Positions 51,707 through 60,994 of a stretch of DNA of 64,000 nucleotides are shown piece after piece. This stretch comes from an uncultured Collinsella sp. (lineage in GTDB: Bacteria > Actinomycetota > Coriobacteriia > Coriobacteriales > Coriobacteriaceae). The stretch spans positions 73,146-137,145 of the forward strand of contig CATWSG010000004.1 in assembly GCA_958353395.1 (NCBI GenBank), read 5' to 3'. Each line of letters starts with the position of its first letter. Positions within the stretch are counted from its first letter, which is position 1. The position numbers and the translations under genes were made by a program. The notes below the pieces were generated by a model. That model had not been told where the DNA came from. It saw only the letters and a program-made list of their open reading frames with translations, and made no database searches.

Positions 51707-52933
51707 TTACGCGGCGCCCGAACGATGCCGCCATATGGATTGTACGATACCCACCGTCAACAGCTGAATCATCATCGAAGACGAACCAAAGCTAATAAAC
51801 GGTAGCGGAATACCGGTAATCGGCATCATGCCGATGCACATGCCGATGTTCTCGAAGGTCTGGAATGCCCACATGCCGACGATACCCACACACGACAGAC
51901 GCAGGAACAGCGACTCACACTTAAAGGCGACGCGAATCGTCGAAAAGATCAGCAGCACGTAGAGGCACAAGAGAAAAAAGGAACCGCAAAAGCCAAAGGT
52001 CTCGGACAGGAAGGCGAAGACGAAGTCGGTGTGGAACTCAGGCAGAAAGCCGCCGGCCGACTGCGTCGCATGGCCCAAACCCTTACCAAAGAAGCCACCC
52101 GAGCCGACCGCGATCAACGACTGCTGCAGGTTGTAGGCATCGTCCGAATCGGCATTATCGGGGTCGATAAAGACCGTCAGACGGTTCATCTGATACTGCT
52201 TGATGAGCACATCGTGGCCGAGCAACGAATCAAAGACCGAATCGAGCGCCAGGACGAGGGCCACCAGGCCCACGAGCAGGGCCAGGGTCGACAGTACCCA
52301 TTCGCGGCGTGCGCCGCTCATACAAATGACGATGGCACCCGAAACAAGCACGACCAGGCCCGAGCCCAGGTCGCCCATGGCAACGACGGCCAAAAACGGA
52401 ATGGACAGCATGCCGCAGAGCTTGACGTAGTCGCGAACGGTATCGATGCGACCGTTATACTGCGAGCCAAGCGTAGCAATAAAGAAGATGGTGATGAGCT
52501 TGGCAAGCTCAACCGGCTGGAATGTCAAGCCGATACCGGGAATCTTGATCCAGCCCGTCATGCCCAGACCGCCCGTATAGGACAGACCCGGAATCTTGGG
52601 CGAGAAAATCACGATCAGGTCGATGACGAGCAACGCCGTCGAGAAATTGGAAATACCGCGCAGGTCGGTTCGCCAGACGAGCACCGCCAGCACCGCTCCG
52701 ATGCCAATTCCCAGCAGATGACGTGAGAACGAAGCATCGGCCTTAAACTGCGAAGCCGACCAGATAATGATGGCACCGTAGGCGACGAGCGCCACAGTAG
52801 CCACGAGCACACCGATATGCACCTTTTGGCGAAACGTGCCGCGCGAGGCCGAAAGTTGCTTGTTGACACGGTCCAGGCTGCTGCGAGAGCCGGTCTTGGT
52901 TGAACGGAACAGATCCGCCGGAGAAAAATCCAT
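51707..52933 (-). CDS. rodA: Rod-shape peptidoglycan polymerase RodA
   Basis: SEDS glycosyltransferase that polymerises lipid II in elongation with PBP2. 408 residues, about 10 membrane helices. Family blocks GWIKIPGIGLTFQPVELAKL, VAMGDLGSGLVVL, and the C-terminal NIGMCIGMMPITGIPLPFISFGSSSM. The soluble 35-residue N-terminus is Ser/Arg-rich. Next to mrdA, which makes RodA rather than FtsW likely. Confidence 0.95.
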   Translation of the reverse strand: MDFSPADLFRSTKTGSRSSLDRVNKQLSASRGTFRQKVHIGVLVATVALVAYGAIIIWSASQFKADASFSRHLLGIGIGAVLAVLVWRTDLRGISNFSTALLVIDLIVIFSPKIPGLSYTGGLGMTGWIKIPGIGLTFQPVELAKLITIFFIATLGSQYNGRIDTVRDYVKLCGMLSIPFLAVVAMGDLGSGLVVLVSGAIVICMSGARREWVLSTLALLVGLVALVLALDSVFDSLLGHDVLIKQYQMNRLTVFIDPDNADSDDAYNLQQSLIAVGSGGFFGKGLGHATQSAGGFLPEFHTDFVFAFLSETFGFCGSFFLLCLYVLLIFSTIRVAFKCESLFLRLSCVGIVGMWAFQTFENIGMCIGMMPITGIPLPFISFGSSSMMIQLLTVGIVQSIWRHRSGAA

Positions 52934-52942
52934 CGCAACCTC

Positions 52943-55012
52943 CTATCGAACCGAAGAATCGCCCGAGGCCGAAGAGGTATCGGGCTCGTCATAAATCACG
53001 CCGAGCACGTCGCGCACGACATGCATCGCGGTATCTGAGCCACCGCCGCCCTGCTCCAGGACGGTAGCGATGACATACTTGGGATCATCGGCCGGTGCAT
53101 AGGCGCAGAACCACGCGTATTCATCCTCGCCACTTTTCTCGCCCGTGCCCGACTTGCCGTATACCTGCGGCGTCAGGGTGCCAAAGTGAGCCGCCAGGGA
53201 CGTCGATGCCGTGTAAATCACGTCGTGCATGCCGTTGCGAACAAGAGCCAAATCCGAATCGCTGTTGATCTTGGCCTCCAGGCGCTTCTTCTTGCCCTTG
53301 CCGTTGTACTTATAGGCATCGCCGTCGCCATCGCGCGACACGGCAGACAAAAACACGTGAGGCACGTACTGTTTGCCGCCGTTGGCAAGACCCATATAGG
53401 CACACGCCATCTGCAGGGGCGTCACCAGGATGTCGCCCTGACCGATGGCAATGTTGGTCATATCGCCGGCATTCCACTTGCGGTCCTCGGCAGATGCGTC
53501 GGTGAAGTACGACTCTTTCCACTCGGCATCGGGAATACGGCCCGCGCCCTCACTCGGCAGATCGATACCGCAGGTCTTGCCTAGACCCCAGCGACGAAAG
53601 ACCTCCTGCAGACCCTCGGGATGTTGCTCGTCATAAAAGAACGCCTTGCCCATGTCGTAGAAGACAGGGTCGCACGAGTTGGCGATTCCCGACTGCAGCG
53701 TCATGGTGCCGTGGCCGGAATGCAGCCAGCAGTACTTGCCCCACGACTTGCCCAGACCCGTCCAATAACCCGTGCAGTTGGTCGTCTGCCCCGACGTGTA
53801 GGTTCCAAACTCAAGACCAGCCAGCGCCGAGAGCGGCTTGATGGTCGAGGCCGACATGTACTGTCCGCTAATGGCGCGGTTGAGCAGCGGGTGCGAACCC
53901 TTGTCATCATTGAGCTCGGTCCACACGTCATTTGAGACGCCGCCGATAAAGACGGACGGATCGAACTTGGGCTGGCTCGCCATGCCCAGGATCTCGCCAT
54001 TGTTGGGATCGAGACACACCACAGCGCCGTTGCCGGCATTGCTGTAGCCAGTGGTCTTGGCAAGCTCGATAGCGCTCGCCAGTGCCGTCTCACAGGCCTG
54101 TTGGATCTTAAGGTCGAGCGTGAGCTTAATGTCGGAGCCGGCCTTCGCGGGCACGGCGCCGGCCTGACCGGTCACATTGCCCGAGGCATCGACCTTGACG
54201 GTCTGCTCGCCACGAATACCCTGCAGCAGGTTTTCGTAGTAGCTCTCAACGCCCGCCTGGCCCACGATATCGCCCGACTGGTACGTAATCTTGCCAGCAG
54301 AAGCATCATCATCGCCAGAGGTTTTCTTATTCTGGGCCTCGAGCTGCTCGGAGGTAATGGTGCCGGTATAGCCCAAGATATGGCATGCCGTCTCGCCGTA
54401 TGGATACTGGCGTTCGGTACGCTCGGCAATCTTGACGCCCGGGAACTCGCCGGCGTGCTCCTTGATATAGGCAACCGTGGAGCGACGGACGTCCGTCGCG
54501 ATGGTATGCAGGCTCTGAGCGCCCTCTGTATTGTCCTGAATATTGCGAAGGACCGCCACATAAGGCATTCCAAGCACGTTGGCAAGATGGCGAACCAGAA
54601 CCTCATCCTCGGCAAGGTCGCGGTAGGCCACGACAGCAAGTGAGGGACGGTTCTGGACAAGCGCCACGCCATTGCGGTCGAGGATGCGGCCGCGCACAGC
54701 GGGTGTGGTAACGGTGCGAGTCTGATTACTATTGGCCTGCTTCTCGTAATAGTCCGACGAGACCATCTGCATGCCCCACAGCTTGACGGCAAGTGCCGCA
54801 AACATCGCGCCCACACCCGTGGTGAGGATGGAAAAGCGGCCCTTAAAGGCGGTCGCCGCGGTATTGCCCTCGCCCTCGGTGGCGCGCGGGGCCGTTCCAT
54901 GCTGTGTATCGTAGGTAAAACGGGAATCGCCACGACGCATGATGACCAGCGCGACCACGATGGCCACAACCAGCACGATACCGGCGATAATAACCGTCAT
55001 CTGGGAAGACAT
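52943..55012 (-). CDS. mrdA: Penicillin-binding protein 2 (elongasome transpeptidase)
   Basis: Class B transpeptidase that cross-links new wall with RodA. 689 residues. Two hydrophobic N-terminal segments (about 5-25 and 62-82); pedestal domain with RGRILDRNGVALVQNRPSLAV; catalytic SxxK at Ser389-Lys392; SCD at 446-448 as the SxN/SxD site; KSG at 620-622. The segment before the catalytic Ser is YMSA rather than the common PPGS. First hydrophobic segment plus a short cytoplasmic loop and second anchor is unusual for PBP2. GGAGG before ATG. Confidence 0.95.
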   Translation of the reverse strand: MSSQMTVIIAGIVLVVAIVVALVIMRRGDSRFTYDTQHGTAPRATEGEGNTAATAFKGRFSILTTGVGAMFAALAVKLWGMQMVSSDYYEKQANSNQTRTVTTPAVRGRILDRNGVALVQNRPSLAVVAYRDLAEDEVLVRHLANVLGMPYVAVLRNIQDNTEGAQSLHTIATDVRRSTVAYIKEHAGEFPGVKIAERTERQYPYGETACHILGYTGTITSEQLEAQNKKTSGDDDASAGKITYQSGDIVGQAGVESYYENLLQGIRGEQTVKVDASGNVTGQAGAVPAKAGSDIKLTLDLKIQQACETALASAIELAKTTGYSNAGNGAVVCLDPNNGEILGMASQPKFDPSVFIGGVSNDVWTELNDDKGSHPLLNRAISGQYMSASTIKPLSALAGLEFGTYTSGQTTNCTGYWTGLGKSWGKYCWLHSGHGTMTLQSGIANSCDPVFYDMGKAFFYDEQHPEGLQEVFRRWGLGKTCGIDLPSEGAGRIPDAEWKESYFTDASAEDRKWNAGDMTNIAIGQGDILVTPLQMACAYMGLANGGKQYVPHVFLSAVSRDGDGDAYKYNGKGKKKRLEAKINSDSDLALVRNGMHDVIYTASTSLAAHFGTLTPQVYGKSGTGEKSGEDEYAWFCAYAPADDPKYVIATVLEQGGGGSDTAMHVVRDVLGVIYDEPDTSSASGDSSVR

Positions 55013-55025
55013 CTACGGGCCTCCC

Positions 55026-55592
55026 CTATTTGAGCTTGCGGGTCTTGGGCTTAAAGCGCATACCCGTCTGGCGTCCGCCACGTGCGGAGAATCCATAGCC
55101 GGACTGCGGCACGACGCCGGACATCAAAAACGGAATGGCAACCAGACCCGTCAGGATCGAGGACGGCAGCGCATGGCCGAAGATCGCCACGACAAAGCTC
55201 GTCTCCAAACCCATAAACAGCAAGATGATGCTGTAGATCACATTAATGACGAGCGCAAAGGCGCCCACGGTGACGCCGCGCGCACTCGGGGTACCGCCCG
55301 TCTGACCGACGGCGCTGTGCACCAGGGCAAAAGAACCCACGGTCAGCAGGAGCGACATAACGCCCACCGGCACGGCAGCGGACAGGTCATAAAACAAGCC
55401 GCTGCAAAAACCGCACACGACGGCACGGGTCGGGTCGCCCGAGAACACGCTTAGGCACACCAGGATAATCATGAAGTTGACGCGACCTCCCGCAATGGAG
55501 ATCTGCGGTGCCAGGCCTGCCTGCAGCAGCACACACACAATGGCGGCGATTACAAACGTGCGGGAGCTCATCCCCTGCTCGTGTAGATCCAT
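55026..55592 (-). CDS. mreD: Rod-shape protein MreD
   Basis: Membrane member of the elongasome. 188 residues, five or six hydrophobic helices; positively charged C-terminal tail (FKPKTRKLK). Sequence is weakly conserved, so the call leans on size, topology and the mreC-mreD-mrdA order. ATG at 55592 (AGGGGG 7 bases upstream) preferred over an ATG two codons earlier. Confidence 0.88.
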   Translation of the reverse strand: MDLHEQGMSSRTFVIAAIVCVLLQAGLAPQISIAGGRVNFMIILVCLSVFSGDPTRAVVCGFCSGLFYDLSAAVPVGVMSLLLTVGSFALVHSAVGQTGGTPSARGVTVGAFALVINVIYSIILLFMGLETSFVVAIFGHALPSSILTGLVAIPFLMSGVVPQSGYGFSARGGRQTGMRFKPKTRKLK

Positions 55593-55603
55593 GGACATGC
55601 CCC

Positions 55604-56602
55604 CTATTCGCTCGAGCCAGAATCGGTCGTCTCGGACGTGTCGGAACTGTCATCCGAGCTCTCGTCCTTCGTCTTGGTCACAGCATCGCGCGACGTTCCC
55701 TGCGGCGTGCTGTTGGCCGTGCTCACGTCCTCATCCGAGGCCGACTGTTCGTCGGTCAGCGAGGTGATGACCAGCACTTCCTCGTTGTTCTCGGCCGTGG
55801 TCTGAGCGCGCACCACAATGGTGTAGTACACGTCGTTTGCCGATTTCTCAACCGACGAGACGGTGCCAAGCGGAAGGCCCTTGGGGAACACGCCACCGAT
55901 GCCAGAGGTCACGATGATATCGCCAACCTTAACATCGGAGTCGACGCTCACGTACTCAAGACGCAGCGTGCCGTCAGCCTGACCCTGCAGCATACCCTGG
56001 GCGCGCGTGTCCTGCACCATGGCGGACACGCCCGAGTTCTCGTCGCCAATCAGGCGCACGGTAGAGGTCTTGGCCGATACCTCGATAATCTGGCCGATAA
56101 CACCGGCAGAACTCGTCACGGGCATGTTGATGGTAAGGCCGTCGGCAGAGCCCTTGTCGATGGTAACGGTCGAGGTCCAGGCATCGCCGGAGGCACCAAC
56201 GATACGAGCTGCGGTCGATTTGAGATTGTAGGTCGATTGCAGCCCGACCAGGCCCTCCAGGCGCTCGGCAGTCTTTTGAGCCTCAGAAAGCTCGGCGACC
56301 TTAGAGGTCAGCTCCTCATTTTGCTTCTTGAGCTCGTCGAGTGTGTCCTGCGACGCCGTTAGGTTAGAGAACACGTTGCCAATCGCATTGAAGGGAGCCG
56401 CCACAGCCGAGCCCACAAAGCGCACCGGAGAGGTAATCGTCGTTACGCCCGAACGCACGGCATGTATCGGCCCTGCCTCGCCCTCGCGGATGTAAAACGT
56501 GAGCAGCAACACCGAAATCAGGCTGAAAACAATCAACGGGCGCATACCCGTTGATTGTCGCTTGGTATTCAGATTTGTGGAGAAACCCGAAGATCGTGCC
56601 AA
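55604..56602 (-). CDS. mreC: Rod-shape protein MreC
   Basis: Bitopic scaffold that activates PBP2-RodA outside the membrane. 332 residues. Membrane helix about 22-40; coiled coil about 80-120 (LDELKKQNEELTSKVAEL); two beta-barrel domains to about 275; then a Ser/Thr/Asp/Glu-rich tail of about 50 residues. TTG start with AAGGTGG upstream. Follows mreB. Confidence 0.94.
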   Translation of the reverse strand: MARSSGFSTNLNTKRQSTGMRPLIVFSLISVLLLTFYIREGEAGPIHAVRSGVTTITSPVRFVGSAVAAPFNAIGNVFSNLTASQDTLDELKKQNEELTSKVAELSEAQKTAERLEGLVGLQSTYNLKSTAARIVGASGDAWTSTVTIDKGSADGLTINMPVTSSAGVIGQIIEVSAKTSTVRLIGDENSGVSAMVQDTRAQGMLQGQADGTLRLEYVSVDSDVKVGDIIVTSGIGGVFPKGLPLGTVSSVEKSANDVYYTIVVRAQTTAENNEEVLVITSLTDEQSASDEDVSTANSTPQGTSRDAVTKTKDESSDDSSDTSETTDSGSSE

Positions 56603-56623
56603 ATGGAATCCACCTTTTGGAAA

Positions 56624-57667
56624 TTAAGCATTGGTCTGGACGAAGCCGCCATCAAACGCATTGGCCTCGAGCACGCGGGCACAGCCGTTAACGACGTTAT
56701 CGAGCGCCGTGGGGCTGACGTTGACCGAAACACCGGTCTCATCGCGCAGGCGCACGTCGAGACCGCGCAGCAGCGCGCCGCCACCAGTCAGCAAAATGCC
56801 GTAGTACATAAGGTCCGAGGCAAGATCGGGCGGCGTGGCATCGAGGGCGTCCTTGACGGCCTTGGCCATCTCGTCGAGCGGCTTGTTGAGCGCGCGACGA
56901 ATCTCCTCGCTCTCGATGCGCACGGTCTTGGGCAGACCGGTGATCACGTCGCGGCCGTTGACCTCGACGTCGAGCTCGTCCTTGAGCGGCACGGCGGAAC
57001 CGACCTTGATCTTGATGTCCTCTGCCGTACGCTCGCCGATGGCAAGGTTGTAGGCATCGCGAACGTGCGTGAGGATGGCCTGATCGAACTCGTCGCCGGC
57101 AATACGGATGGACTGCGAGACGACGATGCCGCCCATAGCGATAACGGCAACCTCGGTGGTACCGCCACCGATGTCGATGACCATGGAGCCGGTGGGCTCC
57201 TCGACGGGCAGGTCGGCGCCGATAGCAGCAGCCATGGGCTCCTCGATCAGGTAGGCCTGGCGAGCGCCGGCCTGGATCGTGGCCTCAAAGACAGCGCGCT
57301 TCTCGACCGACGTGACGCCGGAGGGAACGCAGACGACAACACGCGGACGCGGAGTCCACGGATAGCGCTTCTCGGACGCCTTGTCGATAAAGTAGCGAAG
57401 CATGGCCTCGGTAACGTCGAAGTCGGCGATGACGCCGTCCTTCAGGGGACGAACGGCCACAATGTTGCCGGGCGTACGGCCGAGCATGCGCTTTGCCTCG
57501 ATACCGACCGCCAGGATGCGCTCGTCGTTCTTGTCGATGGCGACGACGGAGGGCTCGCGGATGACGATGCCCTTGCCGCGCACGGAGACAAGCGTATTTG
57601 CGGTGCCGAGGTCGATGGCAAGATCGCCCGCATAGCTACCGAAGAACATATCCATCAAAGAAAACAA
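56624..57667 (-). CDS. mreB: Actin-like rod-shape protein MreB
   Basis: ATP-dependent filament that guides lateral wall synthesis. 347 residues. Phosphate-1 LAIDLGTANTLV near 16, phosphate-2 VIDIGGGTTEVAV near 161 and the adenosine site GGGALLRGL near 294. TTG at 57667 has AGGAG 5 bases upstream; ATG codons 4 and 6 residues later are alternatives. First gene of the mreBCD-mrdA-rodA run. Confidence 0.97.
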   Translation of the reverse strand: MFSLMDMFFGSYAGDLAIDLGTANTLVSVRGKGIVIREPSVVAIDKNDERILAVGIEAKRMLGRTPGNIVAVRPLKDGVIADFDVTEAMLRYFIDKASEKRYPWTPRPRVVVCVPSGVTSVEKRAVFEATIQAGARQAYLIEEPMAAAIGADLPVEEPTGSMVIDIGGGTTEVAVIAMGGIVVSQSIRIAGDEFDQAILTHVRDAYNLAIGERTAEDIKIKVGSAVPLKDELDVEVNGRDVITGLPKTVRIESEEIRRALNKPLDEMAKAVKDALDATPPDLASDLMYYGILLTGGGALLRGLDVRLRDETGVSVNVSPTALDNVVNGCARVLEANAFDGGFVQTNA

Positions 57668-57726
57668 CGCAACTCCTGATGTGTTGGATGATTGCTGGAA
57701 AACTACTAGCTCATCATACTAACGCA

Positions 57727-57759
57727 AGCCCGGCACCTCACTTGCGGTGAAGCGCCGGG
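57727..57759 (-). terminator. Hairpin after the TPR gene
   Basis: GCCCGGC (57727-57733) pairs with GCCGGGC (57753-57759) with an inner TCAC/GTGA arm; TTGCGTTAG follows on the minus strand. Probable terminator before mreB with a weak T run. Confidence 0.55.
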
Positions 57760-57782
57760 CAAAGCTAAATCCCATAAGGTCA

Positions 57783-59087
57783 CTACTGGTTGTCAGCAGC
57801 CGAGAAATCCATATCGAGCGAGGAAACGGCCCAGCCGATATGGTTGTCGGAGCGCACGAATTTGACGGTGTACTCCTGCTCGCCGCCCTTGGACAGCGAA
57901 GCCTTAACCTTGGCGGTCGTCTCGGTCATGGACTGATCCATACCCTCGACGGACACGGTGGCACCCTGCGGAATCGAGGAGATGATCATCGACTTGGCGT
58001 CCTCGGACAGGCTCGAGGCCAGGCAAGACTCGGCCTTTGCGGTGTCACCGTCGCCGGCAGCCTGGAACAGATCAGTAACGACAGACTCCTGAGACGGGAA
58101 GCCAAAGCCGCGCGTGTAGGCAAAGCCCAGACCGCCCGCGGCGATCAAAATGAGCAGAAGCAGCACGATGAAGACTTTGAGGCCCGTGTGGCGATGGCGA
58201 CGACGGACCTTGGCCTGCTTACGATCCTGACGGTCCTGCTGGACCATCTCGGACTCGGACAGCGTAAAGAAGCCGGTGTCCGAGGGATCGGGCATAAACT
58301 GGCCGGTCGCGCCCGTAGGATCGAGCGGATCAACGGCAGGAGCGTCCATCGCGGGCGCCGGAGCCGTGGCCATAGCCGTCTGGGCAGACAGCGCGGCAAG
58401 CGAATCGTGCACGCGGGCAAGCTCATCGGCCTGCTCGGAGGTGAGCTGGTAGATGCCATCGGCAGTAGCGGCGTTAAAGGCGTCGAGTGCGTCGGAGGGG
58501 CGGCCGGCGGCAGAAAGCGCCTGACCCATGCCGGCGTTGAGCGCACGCGTGTCGTCGCGGGGACCGGCAAAGTCGATAGCCGTGCGGTAGGTCTCCACGG
58601 CATCCGCCGGACGGCCAAGCTTAATGAAGCAACGACCGAGCTCGCCGAGTGCGGCGGCAGGAGCCGGATTGGCGCCGTCGATGGCGGCCTGACGAAAGGC
58701 AGTACCCGCGTTGGCATAGTCGCCCGACTGGAACAGCGCATTGCCCAGGCCCAGATAGGCCTTGAACGGCGTGGCATAGGAAGCATCCTGCGTAGCAGCA
58801 GAGAACGCCTGGGCGGCCGTCGTGTAGTCGCCCACGGCGGCGAGTGCCTTGCCGCGGTTGGTGAGCAGCGCGCCGCGCTTGCCGTAGGTGCCGTCATTGA
58901 GGGCAGCGGCGTAGGCCTCGGCGGCCTCGGCATACATGCCCAGGTGCATCAAGGCGTTACCACGAAGGTGATCGGCCTCGCCCATAATCTCATCGGGAGT
59001 TTTTGCCGCCCCAAGCATCTGGGCTGCAGCGGAAAAATCACCCGCGCGGTAAGCGGCGCGGCCCTGTTGGATCAGCTGGCTATTCAA
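57783..59087 (-). CDS. TPR-repeat membrane protein
   Basis: 434 residues, function unknown. About six TPR-like helical repeats at 1-235 (AYRAGDFSAAAQML, LMHLGMYAEAAEAYAAAL, NALFQSGDYANAGTAFRQA), a Pro/Ala linker, a basic patch (RRRHRH near 295-300), one membrane helix 303-323 and a C-terminal domain of about 105 residues resembling NTF2-like/DUF4878 modules. Predicted topology: TPR inside, C-domain outside. TTG with AAAGGGG upstream. Cotranscribed with the cyclophilin gene 11 bases away. Confidence 0.8.
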   Translation of the reverse strand: MNSQLIQQGRAAYRAGDFSAAAQMLGAAKTPDEIMGEADHLRGNALMHLGMYAEAAEAYAAALNDGTYGKRGALLTNRGKALAAVGDYTTAAQAFSAATQDASYATPFKAYLGLGNALFQSGDYANAGTAFRQAAIDGANPAPAAALGELGRCFIKLGRPADAVETYRTAIDFAGPRDDTRALNAGMGQALSAAGRPSDALDAFNAATADGIYQLTSEQADELARVHDSLAALSAQTAMATAPAPAMDAPAVDPLDPTGATGQFMPDPSDTGFFTLSESEMVQQDRQDRKQAKVRRRHRHTGLKVFIVLLLLILIAAGGLGFAYTRGFGFPSQESVVTDLFQAAGDGDTAKAESCLASSLSEDAKSMIISSIPQGATVSVEGMDQSMTETTAKVKASLSKGGEQEYTVKFVRSDNHIGWAVSSLDMDFSAADNQ

Positions 59088-59098
59088 GGAAGTCCCCT

Positions 59099-59641
59099 TT
59101 ACTCGTGAACGATCTCGACATGGACGATCTCGTCGCCGGCACGCAGCTGTGAAATCACATCGAGACCCTCGACCGTGGTACCAAAGACGGTGTAACCGGA
59201 ATCGAGGTTATGCTGGGCACCCAGGCAGAAGTAGAACTGCGAACCCGCGGAATCGGGGTCCATGGAGCGCGCCATGGCAAGGGCACCATCGACATGGCTG
59301 TTGCGCGGATTGGTGGCAAACTCGCCCTTGATGCAGTAGCCGGGACCACCGGTACCGGGCATGCCGTCAGGGCCCTCAAGACCGGCAGCGACGTCGGCGC
59401 CGGACATATCGCGGGTATTGGGGTCGCCGCCCTGAATGACAAAGCCGGGCACATAGCGATGGAACTTAAGACCATCATAGAAACCCATCGTGGAAAGCTC
59501 GCAGAAGTTCGCGACATGAATGGGAGCGCCCTCACCGTCAAACTTGACCTTGATGGTACCCTTCGACGTCTCGATAACGGCGCACTCGTCGCCGGCAAGC
59601 TGATACTCGGGCGTGTAGAGCTCTTTCTTAAAACCAAACAT
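59099..59641 (-). CDS. Cyclophilin-type peptidyl-prolyl isomerase
   Basis: Speeds cis-trans isomerisation of Xaa-Pro bonds. 180 residues. Catalytic FHRYVPGFVIQGGDP near 60-74 and SAGSQFYFCLG near 131-141 (usual Phe-Phe-Ile replaced by Tyr-Phe-Cys); the Trp of human cyclophilin is not kept. No signal peptide, so cytosolic. Own promoter. CGAGGAAGGA before ATG. Confidence 0.93.
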   Translation of the reverse strand: MFGFKKELYTPEYQLAGDECAVIETSKGTIKVKFDGEGAPIHVANFCELSTMGFYDGLKFHRYVPGFVIQGGDPNTRDMSGADVAAGLEGPDGMPGTGGPGYCIKGEFATNPRNSHVDGALAMARSMDPDSAGSQFYFCLGAQHNLDSGYTVFGTTVEGLDVISQLRAGDEIVHVEIVHE

Positions 59642-59680
59642 GTGGTTCCTTCCTCGTGCGTTTAAAGCATATTTGTACGA

Positions 59681-59710
59681 ATTGTAGCAATAAGCATGCG
59701 CTTACATCAA
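59681..59710 (-). promoter_or_regulatory. Promoter of the cyclophilin-TPR unit
   Basis: TTGATG (59705-59710), 18-base spacer, TACAAT (59681-59686) on the minus strand; start near 59674. Confidence 0.75.
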
Positions 59711-59748
59711 TTGCGCACGTAGGTTATGCCGACTATGGCGAACTAATT

Positions 59749-60891
59749 TTAGAAACGCTGCTGCGGCTTCCAGGAGCCCACATTGGCGTCGTACTGGTTC
59801 AGCGCGCTGTTGCCGCCCTGCGCGATGGGCGCCAGGATCTCGCTTTGGTGGGAACTCATCGACTCACCATCAGGAATGGCCAGCGAGATATCCCAGCTCT
59901 GGCAGATCACGTCGACACGTTCGTACATCCACTCGGCAAGCTGCTTTAAGTGGGCGATGTCGTCCGCATAGACCGTATCGTCCTGATACTTAAGGTTGTT
60001 GAGCTCATCTTGCGTCTTTTTGATCTGGTCGCGCAGGGCGTAGGCACTCTGCGACAGCTCCTGACGGGTGGACAGCGGCGTTCGGAGATAACCGTTGTTA
60101 AAGGAATCGATGACCTCGCCAATCTGGTCCTCGTCACCGTAGGACACGATGGTCTGATACAGACCGTCGAGCTTGGTATAGAGCTGATCATCGGTCAGCA
60201 CGGTTTCTTCCTGGACCACCTCGGCAGAATCGTCTTGCTTGGTATCGTCCTCAGTCGCCTCGCCCTTTTGGCGCGTGGGGAAGGTCGTCTGCGCAGCCTG
60301 ACCAAACTGGTCGTAGAAGGCAGGCATGACACCCATGGGATCGGCCGTCACGAACCAATAGGCACCGCCGCAAACGACGGCAAGGACCGCGATGACGATG
60401 AGCGGCTTGGGGATATGACGCTTGTGCTTGTGATAGGCGTCCTCGTCGGGATGCACCTTGCGCTTGGGTTTTTGAGCATCGTCATGCAGGGAAACGGGCG
60501 TGGGAATATCGACCTTGGGGATACCGAAATCCTTATCGAAGGCCGGCAGCACGCAGGTCTCGTTGGGGTCGGCGGCATCCGAAAGCACCGCAGCGGCAGA
60601 GGCCGGCGCATGAGGCACCTCGGTATCGATCTGCTCTTGCGTTAGGCGCGGAAAGCCCGCCGTGCGGCCCGCTGCCAGGTCGGATGCGGCCGCGTCCTCG
60701 GAGAGGATACCCGGAGCAGGGCGTCCGCATTTTGGGCACGTGCGATCATGCGGAGAAAGACGGGCACCGCAGCCCTCACAGAACACGAACTCGGTGTGCT
60801 CGGGACCATCGCCCGGACCCACATAGGCGTTGCAGTAGGGGCAGAACGAGGCGCCGTCCTCGATAGTCTTAAGGCAATGCGGGCAGATCAC
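59749..60891 (-). CDS. Double zinc-ribbon membrane protein
   Basis: 380 residues, function unknown. Two zinc ribbons: Cys3, 6, 17, 20 and Cys38, 41, 52, 55. A disordered linker (about 60-150) leads to a His/Lys-rich stretch, one membrane helix (163-182) and a C-terminal region with acidic and helical parts (about 200-340) that could form a coiled coil (LSQSAYALRDQIKKTQDELNNLK). Topology suggests ribbons inside and helices outside. GTG at 60891 chosen because AGAGG lies 5 bases upstream; a TTG 10 codons earlier has no site. Similar architecture to the TPR protein next door. Confidence 0.75.
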   Translation of the reverse strand: MICPHCLKTIEDGASFCPYCNAYVGPGDGPEHTEFVFCEGCGARLSPHDRTCPKCGRPAPGILSEDAAASDLAAGRTAGFPRLTQEQIDTEVPHAPASAAAVLSDAADPNETCVLPAFDKDFGIPKVDIPTPVSLHDDAQKPKRKVHPDEDAYHKHKRHIPKPLIVIAVLAVVCGGAYWFVTADPMGVMPAFYDQFGQAAQTTFPTRQKGEATEDDTKQDDSAEVVQEETVLTDDQLYTKLDGLYQTIVSYGDEDQIGEVIDSFNNGYLRTPLSTRQELSQSAYALRDQIKKTQDELNNLKYQDDTVYADDIAHLKQLAEWMYERVDVICQSWDISLAIPDGESMSSHQSEILAPIAQGGNSALNQYDANVGSWKPQQRF

Positions 60892-60994
60892 GGCATCCTC
60901 TTTTCGAAGCAATTCAAACAATCGAGGTTAGAGCATAACATCGCCACGGCCCCACAGGAACAAGGCACCAATTCAACATCGCCAGGGCGCGTAG

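Noticed and set aside
57747..59108. 453-codon open frame opposite the TPR gene
   Set aside because: Antisense shadow of an Ala-rich coding region; the minus-strand frame has clear TPR repeats, a membrane helix and an upstream promoter.
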